NCBI GenBank assembly: GCA_002917775.1 | Contig: KZ627157.1 | Location: forward strand, 1,381,698 to 1,445,697 | From: Glaciozyma antarctica PI12 | Taxonomy: Eukaryota; Basidiomycota; Microbotryomycetes; Kriegeriales; Camptobasidiaceae | Reading direction: 5' to 3' | Length of the DNA stretch: 64,000 nt | Shown here: positions 1-10,905 of the stretch, piece after piece | How the letters are laid out: every line of letters begins with the position of its first letter | Position numbering within the stretch: position 1 is the stretch's first letter | Made by a program: the position numbers and the translations under genes | Notes under the pieces: generated by a model | What the model was told of the DNA's origin: nothing | Databases searched by the model: none | What the model saw: only the letters and a program-made list of their open reading frames with translations

Positions 1-1111
1 TTCCTCCCGCACCCGCCTACACCTTATCACAATAAGTAGAGGCGGCTGAAGAAGATGATGAAAGGGCTGTTGGTGATTTCGGCGAGGGGAAGGAGGGGGG
101 CAAGGGAGGCGAGGGAGAGGTTGGGAGAGGTGGTGGGGTGGGGTGTTGGGGGAGATGCTGAGCGAGCTGCTGGGATGATGGCGAGTGGATCTAGTGGGTG
201 CAAGGGGCTGTGTTGATACGTGTACGCAGGGTGGAGCGCGGCCGTGCGGAAAGCTCGGTAGCGAGCGAGGTGGCGAGCCTCGCGTTAGGCTCTTTCTCTG
301 GGAGAGAAGCAGGTGCGTTTGTCTCCTCACTCGCAGACCTGCATACTCATCCTTCCTGCACTCAGTTCAACGAGACGCCTCGCCAGAGCAAGCACTGGAG
401 GTTCCGAAGAAGTTGGACTTTGATTCAAACGCCTCGAGTCGAGAGCGGTCCCTCCTTGCACTGCGCTCTCTCCAGCTGTTCCACCGCCTAAGCCCACTGC
501 CCTCCTCCTCCTCTTCCCTCCGAAGTAGAACCGCAAGAACAAAGCCCAAAAGAGAACAACAAAAAAGACCACGACGGACGATCTTTGATCTGCGTCTCGC
601 TCCCCTCGGCGATTAATTGCCTCCTCGCTCCTGAGACGTCCTCGCTACCTTGCGCTGGAGAGCCAGCAAGAACAGCCACAGCCTCAGCTCTTGAGCAGAG
701 TCAGGAGGGACCCGCTTCGTCGAGAGCGTCTTTGAACCGCTCCCTTTCGTGCGAAAAAAGTGCGCAGACGTCAAACTCTCTGAATACGTTTCGTGATTTC
801 GGCTCTTTGTTGGTTCGATTGGGTAGTAGGGTCTTCCCTCCTACGGCAGAGGGCAGCAGCCTGCGCGGAGGGACGGTCGTGGGGCAGCGTCGTCCGGCGT
901 ACGCGACGCTCTCTTCCCGAGGCCAGAGCGAGGCTCAGAATCGACGACGTCGCATCAAGCGGAGTTTTTGCACGACGAGGAACGAGGGGACGTATGGGGG
1001 GACGGGGGGTGGTACATGCGTGTGCTTGGAGGGAACTAAAAGCAGGAAAACGTAAGGTAAACAAGGGGTACAAAAGCGAACGAAACAGGGATGGATGCGG
1101 ATGCGATAGGC
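1..1111. other. left-edge non-coding stretch
   Basis: No gene is supported here. Several open frames of 60-156 codons exist on both strands, but they are Arg/Ser-rich, overlap each other and show no recognisable domain or consistent splice pattern. The stretch lies downstream of the phosphatase gene on the minus strand, so it should hold that gene's 3' UTR and perhaps the control region of a gene to the left of the window. Confidence 0.5.
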
Positions 1112-3768
1112 CTCTGCAACGCCTCGTCAGCACCACCCAAACAGAGGAGGGAAAGAGAGAACGTACAGCAGGAAAACCGTTCGTTGAGCAGCGCGATCTC
1201 GTGCGAAAGTGAGCTCCAGGCAAGGCGGTTAGACCTCTTCAACCCCGCCCTCCCAAGCTGTTCTCTCCTCACTCGACCTCCTCCTCCACGCGATTCCTTC
1301 TCCATGATCAACTCTGCTTCAAATGCATGAAGCGTCGCTGCGAAAGGAAGGTTCGGCTGCGGTATCGTCAGTGAGAATCGAAGGAGAGGGGGAGAGAGGA
1401 CGTACTTGGATAAGGATGTTGAGACGCCTTGAACGGGTGAGGAGGTACGCGCTCGCGAGGTCCAGTTGAACGTGCTTCATGAGGTAGGCAATGACGATCG
1501 TCGCGCTCCTGCTCACGCCGACTCGACAATGCACAAGGACCTTCCCTCCGGTGCGTCCTGCGTCCTCCATATATTCAAGCGCCTGATCAATATAAGGCCT
1601 AATCGAATCCATCCCGTCGTCCGCGAGGTTCTGCATATCCAAGACGGAGATATTGCCGAGACGTTCTTCGTGCCAGAGAGAGTTGGGAGTGAGGGAGAGG
1701 GAGGAGAAGGATTGGGAGGGAGGAGTGAGGGCCGATTCGCCCATTGAGACGACGTGGGTGATGCCGAGGGAGCGGAGCATGAGAGCGTTGGTGGCGTGCG
1801 CGAGGTTGCCGAGGTACTGCGTTCGAACGGCGTCAGCTGCGTCCTCCCCAAGAACGAAAAGAATGCACGAGGGAGGGAAGGATACGCGAAGGAAAGTGAC
1901 CCTCGAACGTAGGAGCATAGAACCACGGCTCCGTCACCGGCGTCGAAAGCCTCATCCTCGGTAGCACCGTCTTCTCCCTCCTCTCCTCCATCTCAGGCCC
2001 TTCCACAAACCCCGAATCGCTCCTCGCCATCGACTCTCCACCGACTTTCGCCTCCCTGTCCTCCCTCTCCAACACCTCCTTCACCCTCTGTTCCACCGCA
2101 ATGACCATCTCGACGTCCCTCGGGTAGACGAAGAAACTTCGCTCGGCTTCGAGCTGGAGGAAGAGGTACGCTTCGGGGGCGTTACACCTCCTCTCGAGCA
2201 TCACGCACGTCAGAGCGAGGAGGCTCGTCTCCGAATACCCATCTCCGCAATACAGGAGGACCCTCCTACTAAGTCGCCCAAACCTAGTCGGAGGAGTAGC
2301 CTGATCGCGTAGCCATACCGCGAGCGCGACGATCTGGTGAAGAAAGGTCGTGCGGGAGGAAGCGGTGAGGTAGGAAGTGGTCGAGAGGCAGGAGAGGTGT
2401 ACGACGTCGGCGGCGTGAGGAGTGAGGATGAGGGAAGAGGAGGAGAGGGAGTCGGAGGAGCTGGAGAGAGTGGCGAGGGATTCGTCCTCGAGCTCGTCGA
2501 GGAAGGAAGCGTGCGCGCGGAGAGTCGGGGCGTCGGCGAGGAGGGCACTGTCGTGCGCTTCGACGCAGATGGCGAAGGCCATGGGGTTGCCGTCGGGGTG
2601 GTCGAGGGGGAGGTCGCCGATGTTTCCGAGCTGTTGTATTCGCGCGCGGGTTAGTGAGGCGCGAGGAGGAAGGAGAGAGGGACGCACGAAGATGTTGGGA
2701 GCGATCTCTGAGGCCTCGGTGAGAACGCGCATTTCCTCGCGCTCGCGTTCATGAAAGTCGAGCTTGTTGCGCGCGAATCCATCCGAGTCAATCGCGACGA
2801 GATGAGGGTAGTGCTTCTCGAACGACGAGAAAGGATCTGCGAAGAGCATTCCAGGGATCAGCTCCGTCGTTCTCCACCTCTGTACGAGAAAACGCACCCG
2901 TCACAACAAAGACGTTATACCTTTCTCCTGTCTTTACACCACTAGACCACTCGACCTCAATCGCCTCCACACACCCCTTCGCCAACTCGACGACCTCCTC
3001 GTCCGCCCCATCGGGTCCATAAACGACGATATCACTCACGCTCGCATACTTGGCGGGCTGGTGCGAGAAAGTACGGAGCGAGACGGTCGTGGAGGGGAGG
3101 GGGTGGTTGAAGGTCTTGTGAGGGGAGAGGACGGTGGTGGAGGGGAGGGAGGAGACGAGGATCGAGTGGGAGTTGAGGAGGGAGGAGAGGGAGGAGGAGG
3201 AGGAAGAGGAGGGGGAGGGAGGAGAGTGGGCGTGGGCGTGGAGGGTGGTGAGACCTCGATAGCTGTGACATCGTCAGCTCTCGGGAACGCGTTTCAGGCA
3301 CCAAACGGACTCCGTCCACCTCCCTCCCCCGCTCCTCCCCAGCCTCAACAACGTAAGCGAAGCGAGCACTCACCAAGGAACCTCGGCCGCCTCCCCCCTC
3401 CCAAACCCAAAGTACCTACTAGCACACGAATCCGGCACCTCCGCTCCCGCATGTAACCACGGGAACAATACCCCCTCGTCCACAATCGTATCCGCATACC
3501 TCCTATGCACTTGCGCGAATTGAGAAGCTGAGAGAGTGCGGATAGGGCTCGTTGAGTCTAGGAGGGGGAAGGAGGAGGGGTCGAGAGCGAGGCCGTGTGG
3601 GCGGGGTGGGAGGGAGGTGGTGCGGGGGAGGGAGGGGCGGGTAGCAAGGGGAGGAAGAGGGAGAGGGGAGGACTTGGGGGAGAGGGGGGAAGGGCGCTGG
3701 GTTGAGGAGGTTGAGCGTTGGTTGACGGGGTGGAGCGTCACACCGGGACTCCTGAGGTTGGCGAGCAT
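1112..3768 (-). CDS. PPS1: Pps1-like dual-specificity protein phosphatase
   Basis: Dual-specificity phosphatase removing phosphate from Tyr and Ser/Thr. In yeast Pps1 acts in S-phase/cell-cycle control. The C-terminal catalytic domain holds the P-loop HCRVGVSRS (nucleophilic Cys; about 1525-1550) with the general-acid Asp upstream in the stretch VLDMQNLADDGMDSI. The N-terminal half carries the Pps1-type region, including LLYCGDGYSETSLLAL, a second phosphatase-like loop in which Cys is followed by GDGYSET. The start at 3768 opens MLANLRSPGV. Exons join at GT..AG sites near 3375, 2895, 2690, 1935 and 1410. The last visible intron (1114-1166; donor GTACGT, branch CTGAC) splits the stop codon T|AG and gives the family-like end LNERFSC. 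If it is retained, the frame runs on to 1036. A GTC/GTT-rich tract lies about 45 bases upstream of the start. Family is certain from the catalytic motif; exact exon ends are by eye. Confidence 0.85.
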
Positions 3769-3810
3769 GGCTGAGTGGTTCTGGAGGTGGTTGAGGGTGG
3801 TCCTGCCTGC

Positions 3811-3849
3811 TCGTCGTTCGTTGTTGTCGTTGTCGTCGTCGTTGTCGTC
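3811..3849. repeat. imperfect GTC/GTT trinucleotide repeat
   Basis: Imperfect tcg/tcgt/ttg microsatellite in the 5' leader of the phosphatase gene, 43-81 bases upstream of its ATG on the minus strand. Apart from it, the 3769-4286 stretch between the phosphatase start and the Yra1 stop shows no gene. Confidence 0.75.
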
Positions 3850-4286
3850 AAGACTGAGGTGGAGAAGGAAGAAGAGAGTTGGGACAGAAAAACGGCCGAA
3901 AGGAGCCTCGACGCGATCAAAGCGAAGTCACGTCGCGTGAGATTGTGCTCCAACTCTTTCCCTCCAGGTCTGCTTCCCCTAGAGGCTGGTGCAGAGCAGA
4001 AGGCATTCCTATAGAAAGGATCTCTCAAGGCAACCAAGTCCTCAGGCGTCGCCCAACACTTTTCTTCGAACAAAAAGTCAAACGTCAATCTCTGCCGTTT
4101 GACTCCCTCCCCAACACGGTCCATCGGCCTAGAGGTCCTCGCCATCGACCCCCGAGACGAAAAACGCGCACCATCACTCTCTCGCGCTCTCTCTCGCCAA
4201 TCTCACCCCCAAAGCGCGCCTAAACTAAAACAAGTTCCATCCCTCCCATCCCCTCCCCACCCTCACTCCCGCTTCTATTCCACCAC

Positions 4287-6129
4287 TCAGGCGACTTCAC
4301 CGCCCTTAGCAGCCTGATAATCACTCATCTCAGCATCCAAGCTCTCGACCGTCGCCTTGGGCCTCGCGACCCTCGGGGCCCTTCCTCCCCTCCCGCCGGG
4401 AGTGATGGGGTTGCGAGGGGCGCGAGGCTGGCGCGCTGAGCCGGAGGCGGCAGAGAGGGTACTGTGTGCGAGTGGGTGGTCAGTTTTTGTGGATGGATGG
4501 AGAGGAGGATGGACGAGGATGGGAAGGAGTGGGAGGGTGGAGGAGGGGCGAGGAGGGGACGGATTGAGAGGAAGGCGGGCGAGGAGGGGAAGTGGGCGGG
4601 AGTGGGAAGGAAGGGGGTGGACGGGGAGGATGGAGGGAAGGAAGGAATGAAGGACGTACGCAGAAGCGGTAGGAGCGACGCCGAGACGACTGGTCAGAGG
4701 CGCGGGAGGGACGCGCGAGGGGTCGACGATGATTTCGACCTTCATCGGGCGCTCTGGAGGGCGGGGAGAGTGGGTGGGGAGCGTGGTGGGAGGGTTGGCC
4801 GATGGGGAGGCGGTGGGGAAGATGGAGGGGAGAAGGAGAGAAGGAGGCAGGGAGGAGGGAGGAGGGAGGACGGTGGGAGGTGGTGGAAGAGGGGTGGAGA
4901 TTGTGGGAGAGGGGAGGTCGGCGACGAGTAGAGCGGGGAAGGAGAAGATGGGTTGGCGTCCAGAGTAGATTTGAGGAGTTCGTTCGATGATGGTTCGTGC
5001 GATTGCGATGGAGTGATTGGTTGGTCGAGAGGGGGAGAGAGGGGAGGGAGGGGGAGTTCGTCAGAGACCGTTTATCGAAGAGGGGTTCCAAAGTTGAAGG
5101 ATGGGGAGGAGGGCGTCGAACCCAGTCGAGAGACGAACGAGTCGAAAGCGCGCGCGCGAGTTGAGGAGCCCTCTGCGTCCTGCCATCGTCGCGCGGGTCG
5201 GGTCGACTCCACCGAAGGGAGGGCGCCTGGTCGAGCGAGGAAGTCCCACGTTCCCGGTGACGCTGCCGTCGCCCCCGCGTCAACTCCCCCGAAGGGAGGA
5301 CTCCGAGAACGCCACCACCACGTCTCGATCGGCCGCCACGCTCTATCGACCAGTCCCCCTCGAGAAAGGCCGTCGTCGACGCGCGACGCGCTAAAGGGCG
5401 ATCCGAATCGAACGAGTCGAAAGACCTGCTTCAGCTGCACACAGCCACTCCCACGCTCTCGCCACTCCTCCTCCTACACGAAAAGGAAGGGGGAAGGAAG
5501 GATGAGAGAAACGAAGACCCACTTCCGTCGATGAGGCGCTTGTTGTACTGCTGGTACGCCTTGGTCGCGTCGGCCGCCTTCTGGAACTGAACGGTCGCAA
5601 TTCCCTTCGAGTGGCCCTTGGAGTCGTAAGAGAGGGAGGCCGACTTGAGAGGTCCGACGGTCGAGGTGAAGAGTTCCTATGAGGGGGCAGGGCAGGGCAA
5701 GGAATGTCAGCACGTGGCGCGTTCGAGAGTGGGTCGAGGTGGCTCTCGGCGAGGGGGGACGACGCCGGCGGGGGGAAGCACAGGGCAGGAAGGGGGGGGA
5801 AACGCACCTTGATCTGCTGCTCGGTAACGTCCTCAGGCAAGTTGCTCACGACAATCTTGTCGCCCACAACTCCCTCCAACCCAGGGATGCCCGCCTGGCC
5901 ATTCCCCTGCTGCTGCTGGGGCGCACGACGCTGACCTCCACCGGCAGGACCGTTGGAAGGAACGGCAGCACGGGCGGGAGCACCGCGGCGAGGGATTCCT
6001 CCGCCACGGGGGGCCTGACGGGAGCGGGACTTCTTGGTCGTGATGATGTCGTCGAGAGACTTGTCGATGTTGAGAGACTGTAGGGGGGTCAGCGGGAGTC
6101 CTTGATGAGGTGAACGAGTGGCGTACCAT
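4287..6129 (-). CDS. YRA1: Yra1/ALYREF mRNA export adaptor
   Basis: RNA-binding adaptor that hands spliced mRNA from the TREX helicase Sub2/UAP56 to the export receptor Mex67; nuclear. The five-exon model gives 231 residues: ATG alone (6129-6127), 6077-5808, 5676-5523, 4753-4660 and 4461-4287. The N-terminus has the UAP56-binding motif (SLNIDKSLDDII), followed by an Arg/Gly-rich stretch. The RRM runs from KIVVSNLPEDVTEQQIK through RPMKVEIIVDP. The C-terminus has the second conserved box, ATVESLDAEMSDYQ. Unspliced reading breaks the RRM, and every junction restores frame (for example LIDG|K|RPMK). Odd points: the first intron follows directly after the start codon, and the third intron is 769 bases long with a GTGGGT donor. 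Identification is secure from the two terminal boxes plus the RRM. Confidence 0.93.
4754..5522 (-). promoter_or_regulatory. 769-base intron inside YRA1
   Basis: The intron interrupts the RRM coding sequence between LIDG and KRPMK. Its donor is GTGGGT rather than the GTACGT/GTGCGT/GTGAGT seen elsewhere, and no good CTNAC branch site lies in the 75 bases before the CCTCCAG acceptor. A long open frame inside it on the minus strand is low-complexity and not protein-like. In S. cerevisiae the YRA1 intron (766 bases) with weak splice signals lets Yra1 regulate its own level. A similar role here is inference. Confidence 0.6.
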
Positions 6130-6826
6130 GTTAGTGTAGCGACTATTGAGGATGGGGAGGGGAGGGAGGAGAGGAGGAAGTCGAAAGTGACTCCAAGCTG
6201 CGACTTGTGAAATTTCAGTCAAGTTAATCGCTCATCTTCTTTATCCTCTTCACTCCCGATTTCTGTTGAAGCGATCTGAGAGTAGAATCGTTCGCCTGAG
6301 GGAGAAATCTCAGCGAGACCGTTGAGAAGTAGCCCAGAAAAACGAGGTTTTGGTGACCTCCGCACAACTGTCTCTCCTCGCGCACTTCCTTCGCAACGAC
6401 TGCCTCGATCCCACCTCTCGCCAGAAGACTCTCGAGACGTGCGCACAACATCGCCTGCCGAGCCCCCCGCCGAGCGCAGGTGCAGAAACGCAAGCTCAAA
6501 CCCACTCCTCGGTCCCTCCTCGCTCCATTCCTCAAACTCCTCCTTAGCACACACAGCGCGCCCTCAAGGTTCCAAAACGTTCACGGCAAACTTCAACCGA
6601 TGATCTGGTCCAGCAAATGCTTGCCTTGCCTCCCTCACTCTCTCTCTCTCTCGCCAACTTCGGAGCGACCGAACGATCCAATCCAACGCAAATTCCAGGC
6701 CAAAGTAAATCTGTCCATCGCTGCGAAAGAAAGAAAAAAAAAGGTAACACTGCAAAGTGTGCTAAACGAGTGGGTGCATCGAATCCGAATTACAAAGTGG
6801 GAGAAAGAACGACGGTCCGTAGTTGA
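6130..6826. other. YRA1 upstream / wall-protein downstream region
   Basis: Non-coding by my reading. It should contain the YRA1 promoter and the 3' UTR of the wall-protein gene to the right. A pyrimidine tract with a (TC)n run sits at about 6634-6653. Overlapping open frames on both strands show no domain. Confidence 0.5.
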
Positions 6827-7826
6827 TCAGGCAGCGAGAACGAGCAACGCCCCGACTCCCAACGCAAAGATCCTACCACCCTCATCAGCTCTCTCCACGA
6901 CACGATAACGAAAAAAGACGCACGACCGCTCGAGAGCCCTCGCTCCGCCCGTAGTAGCCGTCGTGGAAGCCCTCGCGGCACTGCGTTTCGGAAACCGCAT
7001 TAGCTCGTCGTCCTCGAGAGGGAGATGAATGGGGACGTACGTCGTCGAAGCAGCGTTGTTAGAGCTATTAGCCGACCTCGTCGTCGAAGCGACGAGAGAC
7101 GGCGTAGCGGAGACCCTCGTCGTCGTCGCAGCCATCGTGGTCGTCGCAGCCATCGCGGTCGTCGCAGCCATCGCGGTCGTCGCATCACCCGCGGTCGTCG
7201 CATCACCCGCGTCAACATCGTCGTTCTGTCCCAGGCTACGAAATCATCAGTACTTGCTTTCGTGTTGGGGAAAGAAAGAATGGAGGAGCACCAATCATCA
7301 GAAGCTCCCTCCTGGATTACCAACTCGCTAGAATAGTTGATCAACCCCACCGCGTCCGTGATACGAACCGTCACCGCCGTCCCCTGCCCTTCAGCATCAG
7401 TTTCTGCGAAGAACGAGCAGGGAGGGAGGGAGGGAAGAACGAGGAAAGCGAGGGGAAAGGGGGAAGGGGACGTACGGCGGGGATATCGACGAGCCAGGTG
7501 TAGGATCCTGGGACTTCTTGGACGGGGAAGTTGGCGAGAGCGGTGGCGCCGGGTTGGCCTCCTGGGAGGACTGCGGGCGAGTTAGCTCCCTCTTCTTGCC
7601 TCCTTCCTCGGTTCAGTGAGAAGAACGTACCCGCGAGGATGTAAGGCGGAGTCCCTTCGCTAAAAGTGATCGCGGCCGGCTCTGTGGGACCCCATCAGCC
7701 CCTTCCCCCCTAGCGCATTATTTGGAGAAAGGAGGTACGGCATTGGATGAGAGCTGCGGGGCTGTTGACGATCGCTTGCGCGGCGACGAGGGAGAGGAAG
7801 GCCGTGAAGAGGAGAGGGAGGAGCAT
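6827..7826 (-). CDS. GPI-anchored Thr-rich wall protein, Kre9/Knh1-like N-domain (copy A)
   Basis: Predicted secreted, GPI-anchored surface protein of about 225 residues. The signal peptide starts MLLPLLFTAFLSLVAA; the Kre9/Knh1-like domain follows (NSPAALIQCQPAAITF, then VLPGGQPGATAL and PAGTAVTVRITDA). A Thr/Ala-rich stalk built on a six-residue repeat (MAATTT/A, GDATTA) leads to a short hydrophobic tail, IFALGVGALLVLAA, typical of a GPI signal. Exon 1 is 7826-7739. Later junctions keep frame (TGC C|AG, GCG G|TC, GCC|GGG). The join TG|CC giving DDCLGQNDD aligns with STECVGSE in the neighbour. It is paralogous to the next gene, same strand, so a local duplication is likely. The wall role follows from the family; no function is proven. 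Confidence 0.8.
7125..7208. repeat. 18-bp coding minisatellite in wall protein A
   Basis: About four and a half imperfect copies of an 18-base unit (gtcgtcgca plus gccatcgcg or tcacccgcg). It encodes the Thr/Ala stalk repeat on the minus strand. Such in-frame repeats in wall proteins often vary in number between strains. Confidence 0.75.
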
Positions 7827-8691
7827 GGTCCTGCGTTCGTTCATAAGGTCGGCTTTTTGGGCTCGGATGACAGCGGAGAGACGGGACGTACGGAGGGCGG
7901 GATAGGAGAGCTGTGCGCGACGAGGGGACTGCTCGGCCGTCAGGTCAGTACGCTCCACCTCCTTCGCACGGGGAGAGAAACTCACCACTGACACGAAGCA
8001 CGAACGATGGTGGGAGGAACCAGACCTGAAAGCAACAGCAAAGTGGCGAGGCCACTTTCGAGAGGAGAGAGGCTCGGGAGCAGTGCGTCAGAGGGTTTCG
8101 ATCGCGTGCAGGAAGCTGAGTAGGGGGTCCTAGTGAGCAGCGCGGGGAGCAGGGAGTAGGGAAGCAGGATCTGGCGGCCTGGAGTGGTTCTGGCGGATTG
8201 AGGAGAGGACGGCGACGACGGGGTAGGATGGAGATGGGGTGCGCGATTTCGCTCGGTACCTTCGTGCGCCCGAGCTTGCTTTGGTGAGGAGAAGTGCTGA
8301 GAGTGGGGAGGAGCAGTCTTGAGAGCAGGAGCAGGAGAGATGGTCGAGGGACCAGGAGGAACGAAGGAGAGAGCACACGACGCGCAGATTCGACTTGGCA
8401 TCCTCGAGAGGTCGACGCCGGCGCTGTTCGCAACGATCAGCTCTCCTCGCTACGAACTCACCATTCTACGCGTCCTGTCCCCTCTCCGAATCACTCTCCG
8501 AGCCCCTCTCCATCCGCCTCCCCGAGACTTGATCACAAATCCACGATTACGATTTAAATCACTCCATCCCTCCCCAGGGACGACTGATAAAACTAAGCCA
8601 AAAAGAAAGCGAGAGAGAAGGAGGGTCAAGGAGAGTAGAGGGGTCGGGTAGAAAGTCCGTTCGATCGAGGATAGGCTATGAGGGAGGGAGT
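7827..8691. other. spacer between the two wall-protein genes
   Basis: 865 bases between the start of copy A and the stop of copy B. It should hold the copy A promoter. Minus-strand frames near 8401 (MPSRICASCALSF) have no supporting splice pattern or homology that I recognise. Confidence 0.5.
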
Positions 8692-10144
8692 TTAGGCGGC
8701 GATGGCGAGGGCGGCGGCGCCGAGGAGGGCGAGGACGTTGTAGCTGCGTACATGCGTTAGCGAGGGTTGAAAAAAAGCGGGAGGAGAAGGACGAACGAGT
8801 AGGCGACGGCTCCTCCGGTGGCGGTGGTGGTGGCGGCGGCGGCGGCCGAGCTGCGGTTCGATAGGACGTTAGTTGGGTATTGCGCGCGCGAGGGGAAGAA
8901 ATAACGTACGTGGTGCCCGAGGCGGTGGAGGTCGCGCGGGTAGTGGTAGCGGAGCTGCGAGGAAGGAGAGAGGTCAGCTCCGTTCGCACTGCCCCAATTG
9001 ATCGTTCACGCGCCCATCTCAACGCTCTCCGACGACCCCAACCCTTCGGTTCGAGCGGAAAGGGAAGAAACTCACGTGGGAGCGGCCGAGGTGGTCGCGG
9101 GGGCGGAAGTGGTGGCGGCAGCCGAGGTGGTTCCAGCGGCCGAGGTGGTTCCAGCGGCCGAGGTGGGAGGGGCGGTTCCGGCAGCGGTGGTGGAGATCTC
9201 GGATCCGACGCACTCGGTCCTGCGGAAGTGGAGCGATGTCAGCTGCTGTTCGAGTGCGGTTAAGTTGGCGTGTGCGATTCGCGTGGGTCGAATGTTGAGC
9301 GAGGTGGCAGGGCTGGAATGGCGCCCACAATCGTTCCCGTTGCACGACGTTCTTCCCTACATCGCACAGGACGACACGGAGAGCGAAAGGAGACCAAAAA
9401 GGCACTCACGAGGTTCCGGGGAGGATGGTCCTCTGCTCAGAGTAGTTGACGGTTCCAGTGGCGTCGGTGATGCGGAGAGTGACGGCGGTTCCGGCGGGGA
9501 GGTTCACGACCCAGACGTACGCTCCAGCGGTGGCCTGCGAGCCGAACGACTCGATGGCGGCAACGGTGGACTGTCCTCCGGGGATGACTGTTGGAGGGGA
9601 ATGTCAGCGGTGTTTCAGGTCAAGGATCGGTCCCAAGCCGGCGCGGACGGCGACAACGAGGTCGACCACGGTGGAGACGGGGTGTGGGAGTGAACGGACT
9701 GACCATCGAGGATGTAGGGGGCAGTTCCGCCCGAGTAGGTGAGGGAAGCGGGCGTGCAAACAATGAGGGCGGCGGGGGTGTCGACGATGGGGATCGTTCC
9801 GACTGTTCGACCAAGTCATTCGTTAGCTAGCCGTTCTCCTGCTGTGCTCCTCCTGCCTGCTGTGTGCCCCCATCTCACACCTTCCTCCGAAACCCGATCT
9901 CAGTTGATGCCGAGCCCCACCACCTAGCGCCAAGAGAGGTTTTTCAACCCAGGAGCGGCGGTGGCGTTCACACACGACGCGTAGAATGTACTCTGCTATC
10001 GGTGGAGATCGTTCCGCCTGCGCCAAAGGGGGGAGAGAACGGAGGAGGGGCAGGGTCGGGTCGGGAGGGAACGAGCGCTGTGTACTCACCTTGAGCCGAG
10101 ACAAGGGAAGCGATGGAGGCGACGGCGAGGATGTTGAAGAGCAT
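8692..10144 (-). CDS. GPI-anchored Thr-rich wall protein, Kre9/Knh1-like N-domain (copy B)
   Basis: About 210 residues with the same layout as copy A. Signal peptide MLFNILAVASIASLVSA; N-domain with VDTPAALIVCTPASLTY, VIPGGQSTVAAI and PAGTAVTLRITDATG; Ser/Thr/Ala stalk with TTSAAG-type six-residue repeats; hydrophobic tail NVLALLGAAALAIAA ending at 8692. The gene has at least seven exons. Those in the stalk are joined in the same phase (AC|C or TC|G), so whole exons could be gained or lost without breaking frame. The start at 10144 is the first ATG before a clean signal peptide; exon 1 ends CAA G with donor GTGAGT. Probable ligand-free structural wall or cell-surface protein; exact role unknown. 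Confidence 0.82.
9105..9170. repeat. 18-bp coding minisatellite in wall protein B
   Basis: About three near-identical copies of agcggccgaggtggttcc. On the minus strand they encode the TTSAA(G/A) repeat of the stalk. Unit size equals that in copy A, but the sequence differs, so the repeats grew separately or have since diverged. Confidence 0.75.
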
Positions 10145-10905
10145 CGTGTGAGGAGTAAGGGAGGGGAGTTGGGGAGGATTAAAGAGTTTGGCTGAGGAGA
10201 GGAGAGGAAGGAGGATCAGGCAGCCAAGTGGGCTGTGTTCAACTTCTACTTTTCTGTGAATCGACGAGTTATTGAATATTTCACCTGTACTCGACTACGC
10301 ATTCTCCTTGTAGTTCAAACGAGCAGCGAGAACGTCCTAGAAAAGATCTGGAAGAAAGAGAAGAGTTGAGGATAAGAGGCGAGCGGTATCCGTCGTATCG
10401 CCAGATCCGCGGATTTGGATTTCTCCGCCTTCATCTTGTGTTCTCAGGCAACGAATGCCTTCCAAGCTCGCGTGGGGCCTTTGCTGAGATCAAGAAGGTG
10501 GAAGTTACCCGGCCAGTTTGCGTTCGCAGACCCGACGACGAAGGATAACGCGGAATGCTCGGATCTCGGTCCTCCCTCGCTCGCTTCTGTCCACAGGCAC
10601 CTCAGCGAGCACTACCACGTGCAGGGCATCCGGAACTACAACGTGTGCTGTGGTGGGGTGCAGTATGATGACAGTCGCATCGACTCATCGAGAGCTGGTG
10701 GAGAGTGCGAGAGAAAGTCGACTCGGGAACGTGAAACCAAACGACTGCGACGCCGTTCGACAGCAAGCAAAGGAGAGAGGGAGCACAGTAAGGCTCGTGA
10801 AGGAATCCACGAAAGCCCCTCCAGCGTTACAACAAGCTCTCCCGCACCACTCCGTGCCAGCTCCACCATCCGCTCTCCTCCCCATCTCCTCACCCCACTG
10901 TACAT
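10145..10905. other. wall protein B upstream region
   Basis: No gene supported. It should contain the promoter of wall protein B. A somewhat AT-rich patch (10250-10330, with attgaatatttcacc) lies about 110-190 bases upstream of the ATG. Open frames on both strands lack domains. Confidence 0.45.

Noticed and set aside
185-1055. Overlapping plus-strand frames at the left edge
   Set aside because: Arg/Ser-rich, mutually overlapping, no consistent splice sites or recognisable domain.
4480-5283. 267-codon open frame on the minus strand inside the long YRA1 intron
   Set aside because: Arg/Pro/His/Ser low-complexity sequence, no domain, and Yra1 continuity requires the segment to be removed. Openness is explained by GC bias.
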